A DNA stretch of 64,000 nucleotides from Nitrospirota bacterium (GTDB lineage Bacteria; Nitrospirota; UBA9217). A model generated the notes under the pieces. It did not search any database and had not been told where the DNA came from. It worked only from the letters and a program-made list of their open reading frames with translations. The translations under genes and the position numbers were made by a program. Shown piece after piece: positions 44,771-52,831 of this stretch; position 1 is the first letter of the stretch, and every line of letters starts with the position of its first letter. Location: the NCBI GenBank assembly GCA_035516965.1, contig DATIZR010000111.1:31346-95345 (forward strand), written 5' to 3'.

Positions 44771-45307
44771 TTATGTTGTTTCTCCCCCCAGCCTCGCTTT
44801 CAGCTTCTGGACCGCGTGGTGGTAGTTCGCCTTCGCGGTGCCCACGGTGCAGTGCATGATGCCGGCGATCTCATCGAACTTCTTCCCTTCCTGGATCCTG
44901 AGCAGGAGCGTCAGCCGCTGCTTTTCCGGCAATCCGCTCAGGGCCGCCTGGAGCTGCTGCCTGTTCTCCTTCGCGATCATCGTTTCGATCGTCCGGGGAT
45001 TCCGGCTCAGGACCACGTTCTCCAGGGGCACCTGCACGGCCCGCGACCGGTCCCGGTAGATGTTTTTCGCCAGATTGATGGCGATCTGGTAGAGCCAGGT
45101 CTTGAAGGTCGAGCGCCGCTCGAACGATGCCAGGCCGGTGAAGGCCTTGACGAAAGTCTTCTGCAGGAGGTCCGCGGCGTCCTCATGGCTGCTGACCATG
45201 CGGTAAAGCATCGAATAGAGAGGCTTCTGGTACTTGATCACCAGCTCGTTGAACGCCTCGCGGTCGCCGCCCACGGTTCTCGTGATGAGATCAAGGTCTT
45301 CATCCAT
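44771..45307 (-). CDS. ECF-family RNA polymerase sigma factor (RpoE-like)
   Basis: 178 residues with region 2 (FNELVIKYQKPLYSMLYRMV, EDAADLLQKTFVKAFTGLASFERRSTFKTWLYQIAINLAKN) and region 4 (LSGLPEKQRLTLLLRIQEGKKFDEIAGIMHCTVGTAKANYHHAVQKLKARL) but no region 3, i.e. group IV. Followed by its putative anti-sigma and a Spy-like protein. Upstream on the minus strand, AACCTT (45365-45360) and CGTGTC (45348-45343) resemble an ECF -35/-10 pair and might be an autoregulated promoter (weak). Confidence 0.94.
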   Translation of the reverse strand: MDEDLDLITRTVGGDREAFNELVIKYQKPLYSMLYRMVSSHEDAADLLQKTFVKAFTGLASFERRSTFKTWLYQIAINLAKNIYRDRSRAVQVPLENVVLSRNPRTIETMIAKENRQQLQAALSGLPEKQRLTLLLRIQEGKKFDEIAGIMHCTVGTAKANYHHAVQKLKARLGGETT

Positions 45308-45413
45308 GAAGAGGGCCTGTGCTGACCTTCGCTACCGTATATGACACGGTGGAGAAGGAAAGGTTGAATTTTACTGCATGTTTCGGGATTGCCATTCTGC
45401 ACTACCTCTGGCG

Positions 45414-47618
45414 TTACGAGTGCTTCTGCGGCTGTCCGTCGCCGGCCTCGATGTCCTTCTGCAGGCACACCCGGTTCCTGCCGGACTTTTTCGCCTGGTA
45501 CAGCGCATTGTCCGACAGGGTGACGAGCTCGGCGGGGGTCTTCGTGTCCTCGGGGAACGACGCCACGCCGATGCTCAGGGTGATCCTGAGATCCCGGGCC
45601 CCGGCCGCGGTCACCACGGTCTTTTCCATGATGCTCCGGACCCGCTCCGCCATCTGCCCCGCTCCTTTGGTCGTTGTGTCCACCATGCCGACCGCGAACT
45701 CCTCGCCGCCGTACCGCGCCACGAAGTCCGTTGTCCTTGCGGTCTCCCTCAGCACTTTGGCAACGGCCTTGATGGCGATGTCGCCCACGGGATGGCCGTA
45801 GGTGTCGTTTACGGCCTTGAACTTGTCGATGTCCATGAGCAGGATCGAGAAGGGCCGGGGTTCCCGGTCGATGCGTCTATATTCCTCGGCCAGCTTCTCC
45901 ATGAAGGTACGGTGGTTCAGCAGGCCTGTCAGACCATCGGTCCGTGCAAGGCTGCTGATCTGCTGATGCAGGATGGCGTTGTCCATGACGAGGGCGATCT
46001 GGTTGGAGAGGGTCTCCAAAAAAGTGAGGTGAAATTCCGAGAAGGCGTTGGGCCTGAGGGACCCCAGAAAGAAGGCGCCGATGAACTTCTCCCCTTTTGC
46101 CAGCGGCCAGCAGGAGAGGGACCTGAGCTGCCGGGTCAGCCGGGTCGATGTGTCGATCAGGCCGACCACGGTGCGCTCGCCGAGGTCGGACCAGTGGTAA
46201 GGAGCGGACTGCCCCTTCTCCCACTGGTTCAGCATCTGGTTGATCAGCGTGCCTTGTTCCAGAGGGTGCTTTCCCGGTTCCCCGTCATTGGCCCCGCCCT
46301 TCTCACCCGTCATCAGGGACGAAGCCACTTTCCGCAGGAGCGACTGCTCTGGATCCGCGAGTTCCACAAGCCCGCTCTGGTGCACGACGGAGACAGCGCG
46401 GATTCTGTCATTATAGAGCACAAAGACACAGAAATCGTTCGGCACAAGGATGTTGATCTCCCTTGCCAGTCCGTCCAGGATGTCCTCCAGTTCGAGCGTG
46501 CTGTTCAGAACGGCGCTCATCGTGTGCATGGCCGCGAAGGTCCTTGCCCGCATGCCAAGCTCCTGCGTGACACGGATCTTCTCGATGATCTCGATGAAAA
46601 AGGGCGAAAATCGCGCCAGCATGTCCTGCGTTTCCAGGGAAAAGGCGCCCTCTTCAAGGCTGTCGATGGCCAGGATGCCGATGGTCTCCCGCCCCCTGGT
46701 GATGGGGATGGCAAGGAGCGACCGCACCGGCACGGCGCGCACGTAGTACCCCAGGGTCCCCAGGGACTCATGGACACCCGGGAGGTATTGCGGCTGCTGG
46801 AGCTGGACGCATTGCATGAGGAGGGATCCGGTCTTCCCGGAGTTGAGCGCTTCTCCGAGGGGCGCGAGAAATATGCCGGCGGCATCGCTGCGGCGCGCCC
46901 GGAGCACGAAGGAGTCATCGTCCCCGGCCCGCTCCTTCACGAACAGGGCATAGGCGTGTGCAGGAACAAACCCGTAGATCATGTCCAGGAGCCCGTCAAA
47001 GGAGGCTTCCAGGCTCCTCGAGGCCCTCACATTCGACGCAAGCTGGCTCTCATCCGTCAGCGCTCCGATCGTGTCCGTGTCGTCAAGGGGGTCGATCGCA
47101 TCGGCGCGCTCGAGCAGCTTCTCATGCTCGTCCTTTGCTTGCGCGGCCTCCCTGCGCGTACGATGGATGATATGGGATATGATCGCGGGAACGACGGCAA
47201 GGGACAGGGCAAAACCGGCATAGATCGGATACTGGCCCGGCTCCGGTCCTCCCGATAAGAACAGGTTGGCGCCCTCGATGACAAGGATGATGGCGCTCGT
47301 CGCCAGCGTCTGGAGCAGGGGCAGGAAGACCGCCGCAACGGAGACGAATACGAAATAGGCCGGCCAGAGCAAGGAATGAACGCCGCCGGTGAGCTGCACG
47401 AGGAAGTTCAGCAGGAGTACGCCAAGGACAATGAACGGGAAGGCCCGGAAGGGCGCGTCGGAGAACAGGGAGCGGTAGGCTACGGTGAGGACGATCAGCA
47501 GGTATCCCGCGAGCCAGGCGAGCTGATACGGGAAAGACGGCTCGGGTCCGAGAAACAATCCCGAGGCCGCGAAAAAACCACACAGAACCAGGAGGCCGGG
47601 GACGAGAACTTTGTTCAA
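45414..47618 (-). CDS. Membrane GAF-GAF-GGDEF diguanylate cyclase
   Basis: 734 residues from the TTG at 47618. Five or six N-terminal membrane helices (about 5-165), two GAF-like regions (about 205-375 and 385-560) and a C-terminal GGDEF domain (about 575-740 of the longer frame) with ARYGGEEFAVG and an intact I-site RTTD. An active cyclase with product inhibition is expected. The TTG start overlaps the DUF507 stop (TTGA) and AGGAG lies nine bases upstream; an ATG at 47675 would overlap the DUF507 gene by 61 bases and is less likely. Confidence 0.9.
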   Translation of the reverse strand: MNKVLVPGLLVLCGFFAASGLFLGPEPSFPYQLAWLAGYLLIVLTVAYRSLFSDAPFRAFPFIVLGVLLLNFLVQLTGGVHSLLWPAYFVFVSVAAVFLPLLQTLATSAIILVIEGANLFLSGGPEPGQYPIYAGFALSLAVVPAIISHIIHRTRREAAQAKDEHEKLLERADAIDPLDDTDTIGALTDESQLASNVRASRSLEASFDGLLDMIYGFVPAHAYALFVKERAGDDDSFVLRARRSDAAGIFLAPLGEALNSGKTGSLLMQCVQLQQPQYLPGVHESLGTLGYYVRAVPVRSLLAIPITRGRETIGILAIDSLEEGAFSLETQDMLARFSPFFIEIIEKIRVTQELGMRARTFAAMHTMSAVLNSTLELEDILDGLAREINILVPNDFCVFVLYNDRIRAVSVVHQSGLVELADPEQSLLRKVASSLMTGEKGGANDGEPGKHPLEQGTLINQMLNQWEKGQSAPYHWSDLGERTVVGLIDTSTRLTRQLRSLSCWPLAKGEKFIGAFFLGSLRPNAFSEFHLTFLETLSNQIALVMDNAILHQQISSLARTDGLTGLLNHRTFMEKLAEEYRRIDREPRPFSILLMDIDKFKAVNDTYGHPVGDIAIKAVAKVLRETARTTDFVARYGGEEFAVGMVDTTTKGAGQMAERVRSIMEKTVVTAAGARDLRITLSIGVASFPEDTKTPAELVTLSDNALYQAKKSGRNRVCLQKDIEAGDGQPQKHS

Positions 47619-47893
47619 ATCTTCCTTCTCCTGTTCAGCTCTTCCTCGAAATACTTCCGGTAGAGAACGTCCCACTCGCGGCTGCCCTCGGGCACCCTCC
47701 GGGAGAGCGACTGGATCGTGCGACGCGCAGCGGCGTCGGCCTCGTCCTCGAACTTGAGCTCGTCCGAAATGGTCCGCTTGATCTCGCGGAGGATGCGCTC
47801 CTCGGGCTGGATTGCATCGACGTTCCTGTCCTGCATCAGCATGTCCAGGACGAGGTGGGACACATGGGATATCCGGTCTTCGGTCAAGCGCAT
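47615..47893 (-). CDS. DUF507 family protein, copy B
   Basis: 92 residues starting MRLTEDRISHVSHLVLDMLM, the DUF507 pattern (MRLSxxxIxxLAxxI). Charged and helical; function unknown. It is the downstream member of a tandem pair and overlaps the cyclase gene's start. A longer frame beginning at 47953 is rejected because the family N-terminus is at 47893. Confidence 0.88.
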   Translation of the reverse strand: MRLTEDRISHVSHLVLDMLMQDRNVDAIQPEERILREIKRTISDELKFEDEADAAARRTIQSLSRRVPEGSREWDVLYRKYFEEELNRRRKI

Positions 47894-48001
47894 GGCGTTG
47901 TTACTCCTGGCAGGCTGCTGACGGGATCCAGGGCACCCTTGAGCTTTCTTCACGACCCCGGCGCCGTTGCGCCAAATACCTCTGTTTTTCTTTGCTCCCC
48001 A

Positions 48002-48283
48002 TCAGAGCACGATGCCCCGCTCCCTGGCAAGCTTCTGCTTCGTGAGCTCGAACACCTTGCGGTAGTCCATGTTGCCCTTCATGATCTCCGCCTCGTGCGC
48101 CGCGAGTATCTTCTCGACGTCCTTGTTCAGCTTGTCTTCGTCGAGCATGTTCGTCGTGATCACCGCGTTGATCTTTTCAACGATGGTTGTTTTCGGAACG
48201 TCGTACTTGACAAGGCCCCGGGACTCGAGGTTCGACGCGATTGCATTGGCAAGATGCTGGATTAGATCCTTCGATAAACGCAT
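48002..48283 (-). CDS. DUF507 family protein, copy A
   Basis: 93 residues, MRLSKDLIQHLANAIASNLESRGLV... with the conserved MRLSxxxIxxLA start, a Lys/Glu-rich middle and ELTKQKLARERGI ending. Function unknown. Separated by 108 bases from copy B. An extended -10 element lies 15 bases upstream of the ATG and AGGTGA six bases upstream. Confidence 0.9.
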   Translation of the reverse strand: MRLSKDLIQHLANAIASNLESRGLVKYDVPKTTIVEKINAVITTNMLDEDKLNKDVEKILAAHEAEIMKGNMDYRKVFELTKQKLARERGIVL

Positions 48284-48298
48284 GATTTCACCTGCGTC

Positions 48299-48307
48299 AT
48301 TATATCA
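48299..48307 (-). promoter_or_regulatory. Extended -10 promoter for DUF507 pair
   Basis: Minus strand TGATATAAT: perfect TATAAT with an extended TGn. No convincing -35. The leader would be about eight bases and include AGGTGA. Confidence 0.5.
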
Positions 48308-48383
48308 GAAACAGGGGAAAGGGGAGGGAAAAAACTTGGTTCATTCGTAATAGAGTTAAAAGCTACTGCGAGCGGCTGTCTCG

Positions 48384-48411
48384 CGCAGAGCCGCCAAGCA
48401 CGCAAAGAAAG
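48384..48411. repeat. Dispersed CGCAAAGAAAG-type repeat, arm 1
   Basis: CCGCCAAGCACGCAAAGAAAG; an inverted relative lies at 48517-48546. The 300-base gap 48284-48582 holds no gene I can support. Confidence 0.45.
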
Positions 48412-48516
48412 ACAACGACAGAAGCTTGAGAACGGTCGTCCGATTTTGACAGGGAGACATACATCAAATTCTTGTTCTTTAAGCGTGTTTATACGGCTTA
48501 CTGCAGAATGATGTTA

Positions 48517-48546
48517 TTCTTTCTTTGCGCCTTTGCACGAAAGTGG
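48517..48546. repeat. Dispersed CGCAAAGAAAG-type repeat, arm 2 (inverted)
   Basis: TTCTTTCTTTGCGCCTTTGC then ACGAAAGTGG; its complement carries GCAAAGGCGCAAAGAAAG, related to arm 1. Confidence 0.45.
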
Positions 48547-48582
48547 TTTTTCATTCAGGGGAATTGCTGTTCCGGGAATGCG

Positions 48583-49518
48583 TTACACCTGTTCCCCGGG
48601 TCCCCGCACCTTGCGGAGGTCCGCCCAGATGTCGACAATGCCGAGGGCGACCACGAACACGACGGTGGGAAGCAGAAGGATGAGTGCGTGGATCATTCCC
48701 CGGATGAAGGGCTGGATGCGGACCTTGCGCAGGTAGAAGTCGACGATAGCGACGCCCTGGGTCAGATACACAACGGAATAGATGATAGCGAGGTTCCAGC
48801 CCGTGAAGCGCGCAGCTTCCGAGGGAATGACAACGAGCGCCAGCCCGACGATCAATCCCCAGACCCAGACATCGGGCGCGTGCCACTTGGCCAGAGGGAT
48901 CGCCGGGGCCACCTGAGCGTTTCCCGGCCTCCGGGCCAGGATGATGCGGCTGAGGCCATAGCAGCTGGCCGACTGGAAAACGGAGGTGGCGATCGTAATG
49001 CCCGGGAGCAGGCGAACGAGGTTGCGGATGAACGTGTCCGGTACGGAAGCTATGGCTGACGACATTTCCCTGAGACCGATCTCGGCGTACAGCCTGGCAG
49101 CCTCGGTCATGCTGCCCTTCAGGTACTCTTCCACGACAATGACCGGGTTCTTCCCGATGCGGGAGAACAGGTAGGCGGCGATGGCGGACAGCACGATCAT
49201 GGGCAGCATGCCGCCCAGAACGACCGCGGATTCGGGCTTCCACCGCCTGCGCATGCCCTCGGAAAGGCCGATGGCCATAAGGCCGAAGGTCAGCACCAGA
49301 ATGGCGGCGGTATGCCAGCCGCCGAGGATCGTGAGGAACAGCCCCGAAGCGATCAGAACGATCGATCCCTCTGTCCTGCCTCCGCGCAGGTACGCGAGAA
49401 CGAGCGGGACCGGGGTGAAGAGGGCGATGATCTGGCCGGCCACGGGGATGATGAAGCCCGCGACGAACATGGCCGTCGTCTGGATGATTCCGATGACAAT
49501 GGAGCGGTAGTTCACCAT
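48583..49518 (-). CDS. DUF2232 (YybS-like) membrane protein
   Basis: 311 residues with about eight hydrophobic helices (e.g. GIIQTTAMFVAGFIIPVAG, VLTFGLMAIGLSEGM, WGLIVGLALVVIP, MIHALILLLPTVVFVVALGIV). The PLVLAYLRGGRTEG segment and place after rpsR match DUF2232/YybS, often between rpsR and rplI. Function unknown; perhaps a transporter subunit. A terminator in the 182-base gap after rpsR suggests reduced co-transcription. Confidence 0.85.
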   Translation of the reverse strand: MVNYRSIVIGIIQTTAMFVAGFIIPVAGQIIALFTPVPLVLAYLRGGRTEGSIVLIASGLFLTILGGWHTAAILVLTFGLMAIGLSEGMRRRWKPESAVVLGGMLPMIVLSAIAAYLFSRIGKNPVIVVEEYLKGSMTEAARLYAEIGLREMSSAIASVPDTFIRNLVRLLPGITIATSVFQSASCYGLSRIILARRPGNAQVAPAIPLAKWHAPDVWVWGLIVGLALVVIPSEAARFTGWNLAIIYSVVYLTQGVAIVDFYLRKVRIQPFIRGMIHALILLLPTVVFVVALGIVDIWADLRKVRGPGEQV

Positions 49519-49637
49519 GGTTCTCCTGGTCTGCGAATGAATCTCTCGGACGCGAATGGTTGTATGAAGCGGCGTGAAGGTCTTTTTACGCGAAGATCAT
49601 CATCCAACGGGCTTTTTCCGTGTCCCCGCGTTTTGCC

Positions 49638-49673
49638 AAAAATAAGGGGAAACCCATTCTCATGAGTTTCCCC
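49638..49673 (-). terminator. Rho-independent terminator after rpsR
   Basis: Minus strand stem GGGGAAAC/GTTTCCCC (49673-49666 with 49653-49646), 12-base loop, followed by TTATTTTT. Confidence 0.75.
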
Positions 49674-49700
49674 GTCGTGCGATCCGGAACCGGTCAGCGT

Positions 49701-50006
49701 TTACTTCTCGCCGGAGAAGGGCAGCATCGCGATGTTCCGCGACCGCTGCACCGCGACCGTCACTTCCCGCTGATGCCGGGCGCAGTTGCCCGAGATGCGG
49801 CGGGGAAGGATCTTCCCGCGCTCCGTGACGAAGAAGCGGAGCGTCTTGATGTCCTTGTAGTCGATGAAAGGCGTTTTGTCAACGCAGAACCGGCACACCT
49901 TCCGGCGTACCTGGAACCGCCTGCGTTTGTCCGGGCCCTTTCCATCCCGGGTGTCCCTCGGCCTTGAGTCGGAGGACCGTTCAGTCCTTGCAGGATACTC
50001 TGCCAT
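49701..50006 (-). CDS. rpsR: 30S ribosomal protein S18
   Basis: 101 residues. Binds S6 and the platform of 16S rRNA. Core [19 protein letters not shown] and [35 protein letters not shown] is classic S18; CRFC plus the later Cys and His form the zinc site of the C+ form. The 28-residue N-terminal extension is charged. Order rpsF-ssb-rpsR is conserved. Confidence 0.97.
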   Translation of the reverse strand: MAEYPARTERSSDSRPRDTRDGKGPDKRRRFQVRRKVCRFCVDKTPFIDYKDIKTLRFFVTERGKILPRRISGNCARHQREVTVAVQRSRNIAMLPFSGEK

Positions 50007-50060
50007 GATAGTAACTCCTCGTATAGTGGTTAGTAAAGATCAATGCTCTGGTGACTCCGG

Positions 50061-50474
50061 TCAGAAGGGGATATCCCCTTCCTCTACGGGCGGCTCCGGC
50101 GCGGGCTCCGCATGGGCGTGCCCCGCGGCCTGGCCCGATGACTGCCGCTTCGGCATGAACGTGACGGACTGGGCCGCGACCTCGACCTTGCTGCGCTTCT
50201 GGCCGGTTTCCTTGTCGTCCCACCGGCGCTGCTGCAGGCGGCCTTCGATCAGCGCGGCATCACCCTTGTTGAGATACTGGCCGCAGTTTTCCGCCTGTTT
50301 GCCGAATACCACGATGTCGATGTAGCTGACTTCTTCCCGGGTCTCTTCCCCCTGCTTGTACTTGCGGTTGACGGCGATGGCGAAACTCGCCACTGCGCTC
50401 CCGCTGGGGGTATAGCGCACCTCGGGGTCGCGGGTGAGATTGCCCAGCAGGATCACTTTGTTAAAGCTCGTCAT
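50061..50474 (-). CDS. ssb: Single-stranded DNA-binding protein
   Basis: 137 residues: OB fold (MTSFNKVILLGNLTRDPEVRYTPSG, VSYIDIVVFGKQAENC, YLNKGDAALIEGRLQQRRW), a Gln/Ala/Pro-rich linker and the acidic tip EEGDIPF that recruits replication and repair proteins. Lies between rpsF and rpsR with gaps of about 55 bases. Confidence 0.97.
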   Translation of the reverse strand: MTSFNKVILLGNLTRDPEVRYTPSGSAVASFAIAVNRKYKQGEETREEVSYIDIVVFGKQAENCGQYLNKGDAALIEGRLQQRRWDDKETGQKRSKVEVAAQSVTFMPKRQSSGQAAGHAHAEPAPEPPVEEGDIPF

Positions 50475-50529
50475 GGTGCTCCTCCCTGGCTCCGAACGCA
50501 GCGCGGGCGTTCAGGAGGTTCTCGTCCAA

Positions 50530-50892
50530 CTACGCCTGGGCCTTGCCGGCCTCGGCCTTTGCCGCGTCCTTCTTCTTCGGTTTGGGAGCGGGTCTGGTGC
50601 GAAGCTCTTTTTCCAGCCTTACGGTCAGGAACTTGATCACTGAATCCGTGAGCTTATAGGTGCGCTCCAGTTCGCTGACCGCCGCAGGCGCGGCCTTGAA
50701 CTGGAAGAATGCATAGTGGCCCCGCTTCTGTTTTTTGATCTCGTAAGTGAGTTTTTTCTTGCCCCAGTCCTCGAACTTGAGCATCTCTCCGCCCTGTTTG
50801 ACCACGACGTCCTGCATCTTCTTGATGGTATTGGCGGTCTCTTCGTCGGAAAGATTGGGGTTGATGATAAAGATGGATTCGTAAATGTGCAT
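50530..50892 (-). CDS. rpsF: 30S ribosomal protein S6
   Basis: 120 residues; MHIYESIFIINPNLSDEE start, WGKKKLTYEIKKQKRGHYAFFQFKA core, and a Lys/Ala-rich tail. ATG 50892 has AAGGAGG upstream (minus strand). Frames extended further upstream would run through the promoter and leader and are rejected. First gene of the rpsF-ssb-rpsR operon and probably autoregulated by the leader hairpin. Confidence 0.97.
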   Translation of the reverse strand: MHIYESIFIINPNLSDEETANTIKKMQDVVVKQGGEMLKFEDWGKKKLTYEIKKQKRGHYAFFQFKAAPAAVSELERTYKLTDSVIKFLTVRLEKELRTRPAPKPKKKDAAKAEAGKAQA

Positions 50893-50900
50893 CTCACTTC

Positions 50901-50944
50901 CTCCTTGTGGGTTATAGCCCTCCCGGCCCCGGGAGAGCAAGGAG
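50901..50944 (-). promoter_or_regulatory. rpsF leader hairpin, candidate S6:S18 autoregulatory RNA
   Basis: On the minus strand, CTCCTTG (50944-50938) pairs with CAAGGAG (50907-50901), which contains most of the rpsF Shine-Dalgarno. The enclosed part folds into a second hairpin CTCCC/GGGAG (50935-50931, 50924-50920). Hiding the ribosome site is the expected design of an S6:S18-binding leader, a known element of rpsF operons; the fit to the published consensus is not tested. Confidence 0.6.
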
Positions 50945-51007
50945 TAATTCCGGGGAAAGCGCTTCTCGTCTCCGGAAATCGACCTTACTCGTATTTTAGG
51001 AATGAAA

Positions 51008-51036
51008 ACATTATCACAGACATGCTGAAAAGGCAA
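51008..51036 (-). promoter_or_regulatory. Sigma-70 promoter for rpsF operon
   Basis: Minus strand: TTGCCT (51036-51031), 17-base spacer, TAATGT (51013-51008), giving a leader of about 108 bases. Confidence 0.7.
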
Positions 51037-51216
51037 GGAATTTCTGTTTCTCCGCTCTTTCCCCGGAACAGGGAAGCGGGGATGATGCGGAATCCGCGGG
51101 CGCTGCTCTTTGAATTCATTCATGATTTTCGCGGCCGCGCTTCTCGAATGCGATTATCCGCGCTTGCGCCCGGACAAAACCTGCCCGTTTCCATCATAGT
51201 AACTCTTGAGGAGAGC

Positions 51217-51285
51217 ATGCAAAAAACCTCCTGCAGCGCAAAAAAAATCAGAAAGCCTAAATTTTATGGAGAGCTGTGCCGATAA
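51217..51285 (+). CDS. possible 22-residue leader ORF before gspE-like gene
   Basis: ATG 51217 follows a good TTGAGGAGAGC ribosome site and opens a 22-residue basic peptide (MQKTSCSAKKIRKPKFYGEL start) that ends in TAA at 51283-51285. It may be a short leader peptide or a chance frame. It overlaps the sigma-28-like motif. Confidence 0.3.
   Translation: MQKTSCSAKKIRKPKFYGELCR
51258..51285 (+). promoter_or_regulatory. Sigma-28 (FliA)-like promoter motif
   Basis: TAAATTTT (51258-51265), 12-base spacer, GCCGATAA (51278-51285), against TAAAGTTT-N11-GCCGATAA. The -10 is perfect; the spacer is one longer than ideal. A start here would give a leader of about 65 bases to gspE. Confidence 0.35.
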
Positions 51286-51358
51286 GTTAGCAGAAGCGGC
51301 GTTCGGGGCAGGAACGATCCGAACAGTCGCTACTAAAGATACCATCGCTAAGGACGGA

Positions 51359-52831
51359 ATGACCGTGATACAGCGTAAAAGAATAGGCGACATGCTTCTC
51401 GAGGCGGGACTGATCACCACGGCGCAGCTGCAGACCGGCCTCGAGGAGCAGAAAAAGACGGGAGAACTGCTGGGCGCCATTCTGTTCGCCCACGGCTTCA
51501 TCAGCCAGCAGGACCTGTTCAAGGTCCTGTCGGTGATCCATGACGCGGGGGGCAAGGCCGAGCCTGGCGCTGAATCAACGGTCATGCCCGAGGACATGGA
51601 CGCCCTGGTGAAGCAGAGCAGCTCCGTGTTCCAGGTCGAAAGCGGTCTGGACCGCAGGGACGTCGATTCCGCCCAGTCGCCCCTGGTGCGCATGGTGGAC
51701 AAGATCATCGCGACCGGAGTCGGCCGGGGGGCGACGGACATCCACATCGGCCCGGATACCAAGGGCACGCGCGTGCGATACCGCGTGGATGGGGCGCTCC
51801 ATCACGGCATGTATCTCCCGAAGGACCTCCTGAACCCCGTCGTGTCCCGGTTCAAGATCATGGGACAGATGAACATCGCCGAGAACCGCGTTCCCCAGGA
51901 CGGGAGCGCCGAATTCCTGTACCGGGAGCGGAAGCTGGACCTCCGGATCTCCTCGTTCCCGCTCATCAACGGGGAGAACATCGTTGCCAGGATCCTCGAC
52001 AAGTCGAACCTGAAGCTCGGCCTCGATTCGCTCGGCTTCGCCGATGCCGATTCGGCCGTGATCCAGGAGACGCTCAAGCTGCCCTATGGCATGATCCTCG
52101 TAACGGGGCCGACCGGGTCCGGCAAGACCACCACGCTCTACTCATGCCTGTCGTTCATCAACACCGTCAACCGGAACATCTTCACGATCGAGGATCCCGT
52201 GGAGTATCAGCTGCCCCTGGTCCGGCAGTCCCAGGTCAACGTGAAAGCCGGGCTCACCTTCGCATCGGGCCTCCGGTCCATCCTGCGGCAGGACCCCGAT
52301 ATCGTGCTCGTGGGCGAGATGCGCGACCTTGAGACCGCCGAGCTCGCCGTCCGGGCGTCCCTGACCGGCCACCTCGTGTTCAGCACGCTCCACACCAATG
52401 ACGCGCTCTCGAGCGTCATCCGCCTCATCGACATGGGGATCGAGCCCTTCCTCATCTCGTCGACGCTCGACACGGTGATCGCCCAGCGGCTCGTGCGCAT
52501 GCTCTGCCCCGAGTGCCGGCAGGAGCTCGCCGGCGACAGCGCCGTCTATGGGAAGCTTGGCGCCGATCCGCGCGCGGTGAAGCTCTACCAGCACAAGGGC
52601 TGCGACCGCTGCGGGGGAGCGGGGTACCGCGGCCGGACGGTCATCTACGAGACCCTCAAGATCACGCCGGCCATCCGCGAAATGATCAACCGCAAGGCCG
52701 GCCTCGACGACATCCGGCGCGAGGCGGAGCAGGGCGGCTTCCGGAGCATGTTCCAGAACGGCGTCGACAAGATCAAATCCGGTGTCACCACGCTCGAAGA
52801 GGTGAGCACCGTGACAAGAACGGGACTGTAA
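51359..52831 (+). CDS. gspE: GspE/PilB-family secretion or pilus assembly ATPase
   Basis: Hexameric ATPase that drives pseudopilus assembly; 490 residues. N-terminal MshEN-like domain (about 1-65, RKRIGDMLLEAGLITTAQLQTGL), then N2 domain, Walker A GPTGSGKTTT near 250, Asp box IFTIEDPVEYQLP, Walker B DIVLVGEMRDLETAE, His box TLHTNDA and a zinc tetracysteine CPEC...CDRCGG near 385-420. ATG 51359 has AAGGA upstream. It heads the seven-gene operon ending with the secretin; the next gene starts directly after its stop. Confidence 0.95.
   Translation: MTVIQRKRIGDMLLEAGLITTAQLQTGLEEQKKTGELLGAILFAHGFISQQDLFKVLSVIHDAGGKAEPGAESTVMPEDMDALVKQSSSVFQVESGLDRRDVDSAQSPLVRMVDKIIATGVGRGATDIHIGPDTKGTRVRYRVDGALHHGMYLPKDLLNPVVSRFKIMGQMNIAENRVPQDGSAEFLYRERKLDLRISSFPLINGENIVARILDKSNLKLGLDSLGFADADSAVIQETLKLPYGMILVTGPTGSGKTTTLYSCLSFINTVNRNIFTIEDPVEYQLPLVRQSQVNVKAGLTFASGLRSILRQDPDIVLVGEMRDLETAELAVRASLTGHLVFSTLHTNDALSSVIRLIDMGIEPFLISSTLDTVIAQRLVRMLCPECRQELAGDSAVYGKLGADPRAVKLYQHKGCDRCGGAGYRGRTVIYETLKITPAIREMINRKAGLDDIRREAEQGGFRSMFQNGVDKIKSGVTTLEEVSTVTRTGL

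Noticed and set aside
50893..51123. Extended N-terminus for rpsF
   Set aside because: It would cover the promoter and leader hairpin; S6 proteins begin at the ATG behind AAGGAGG.
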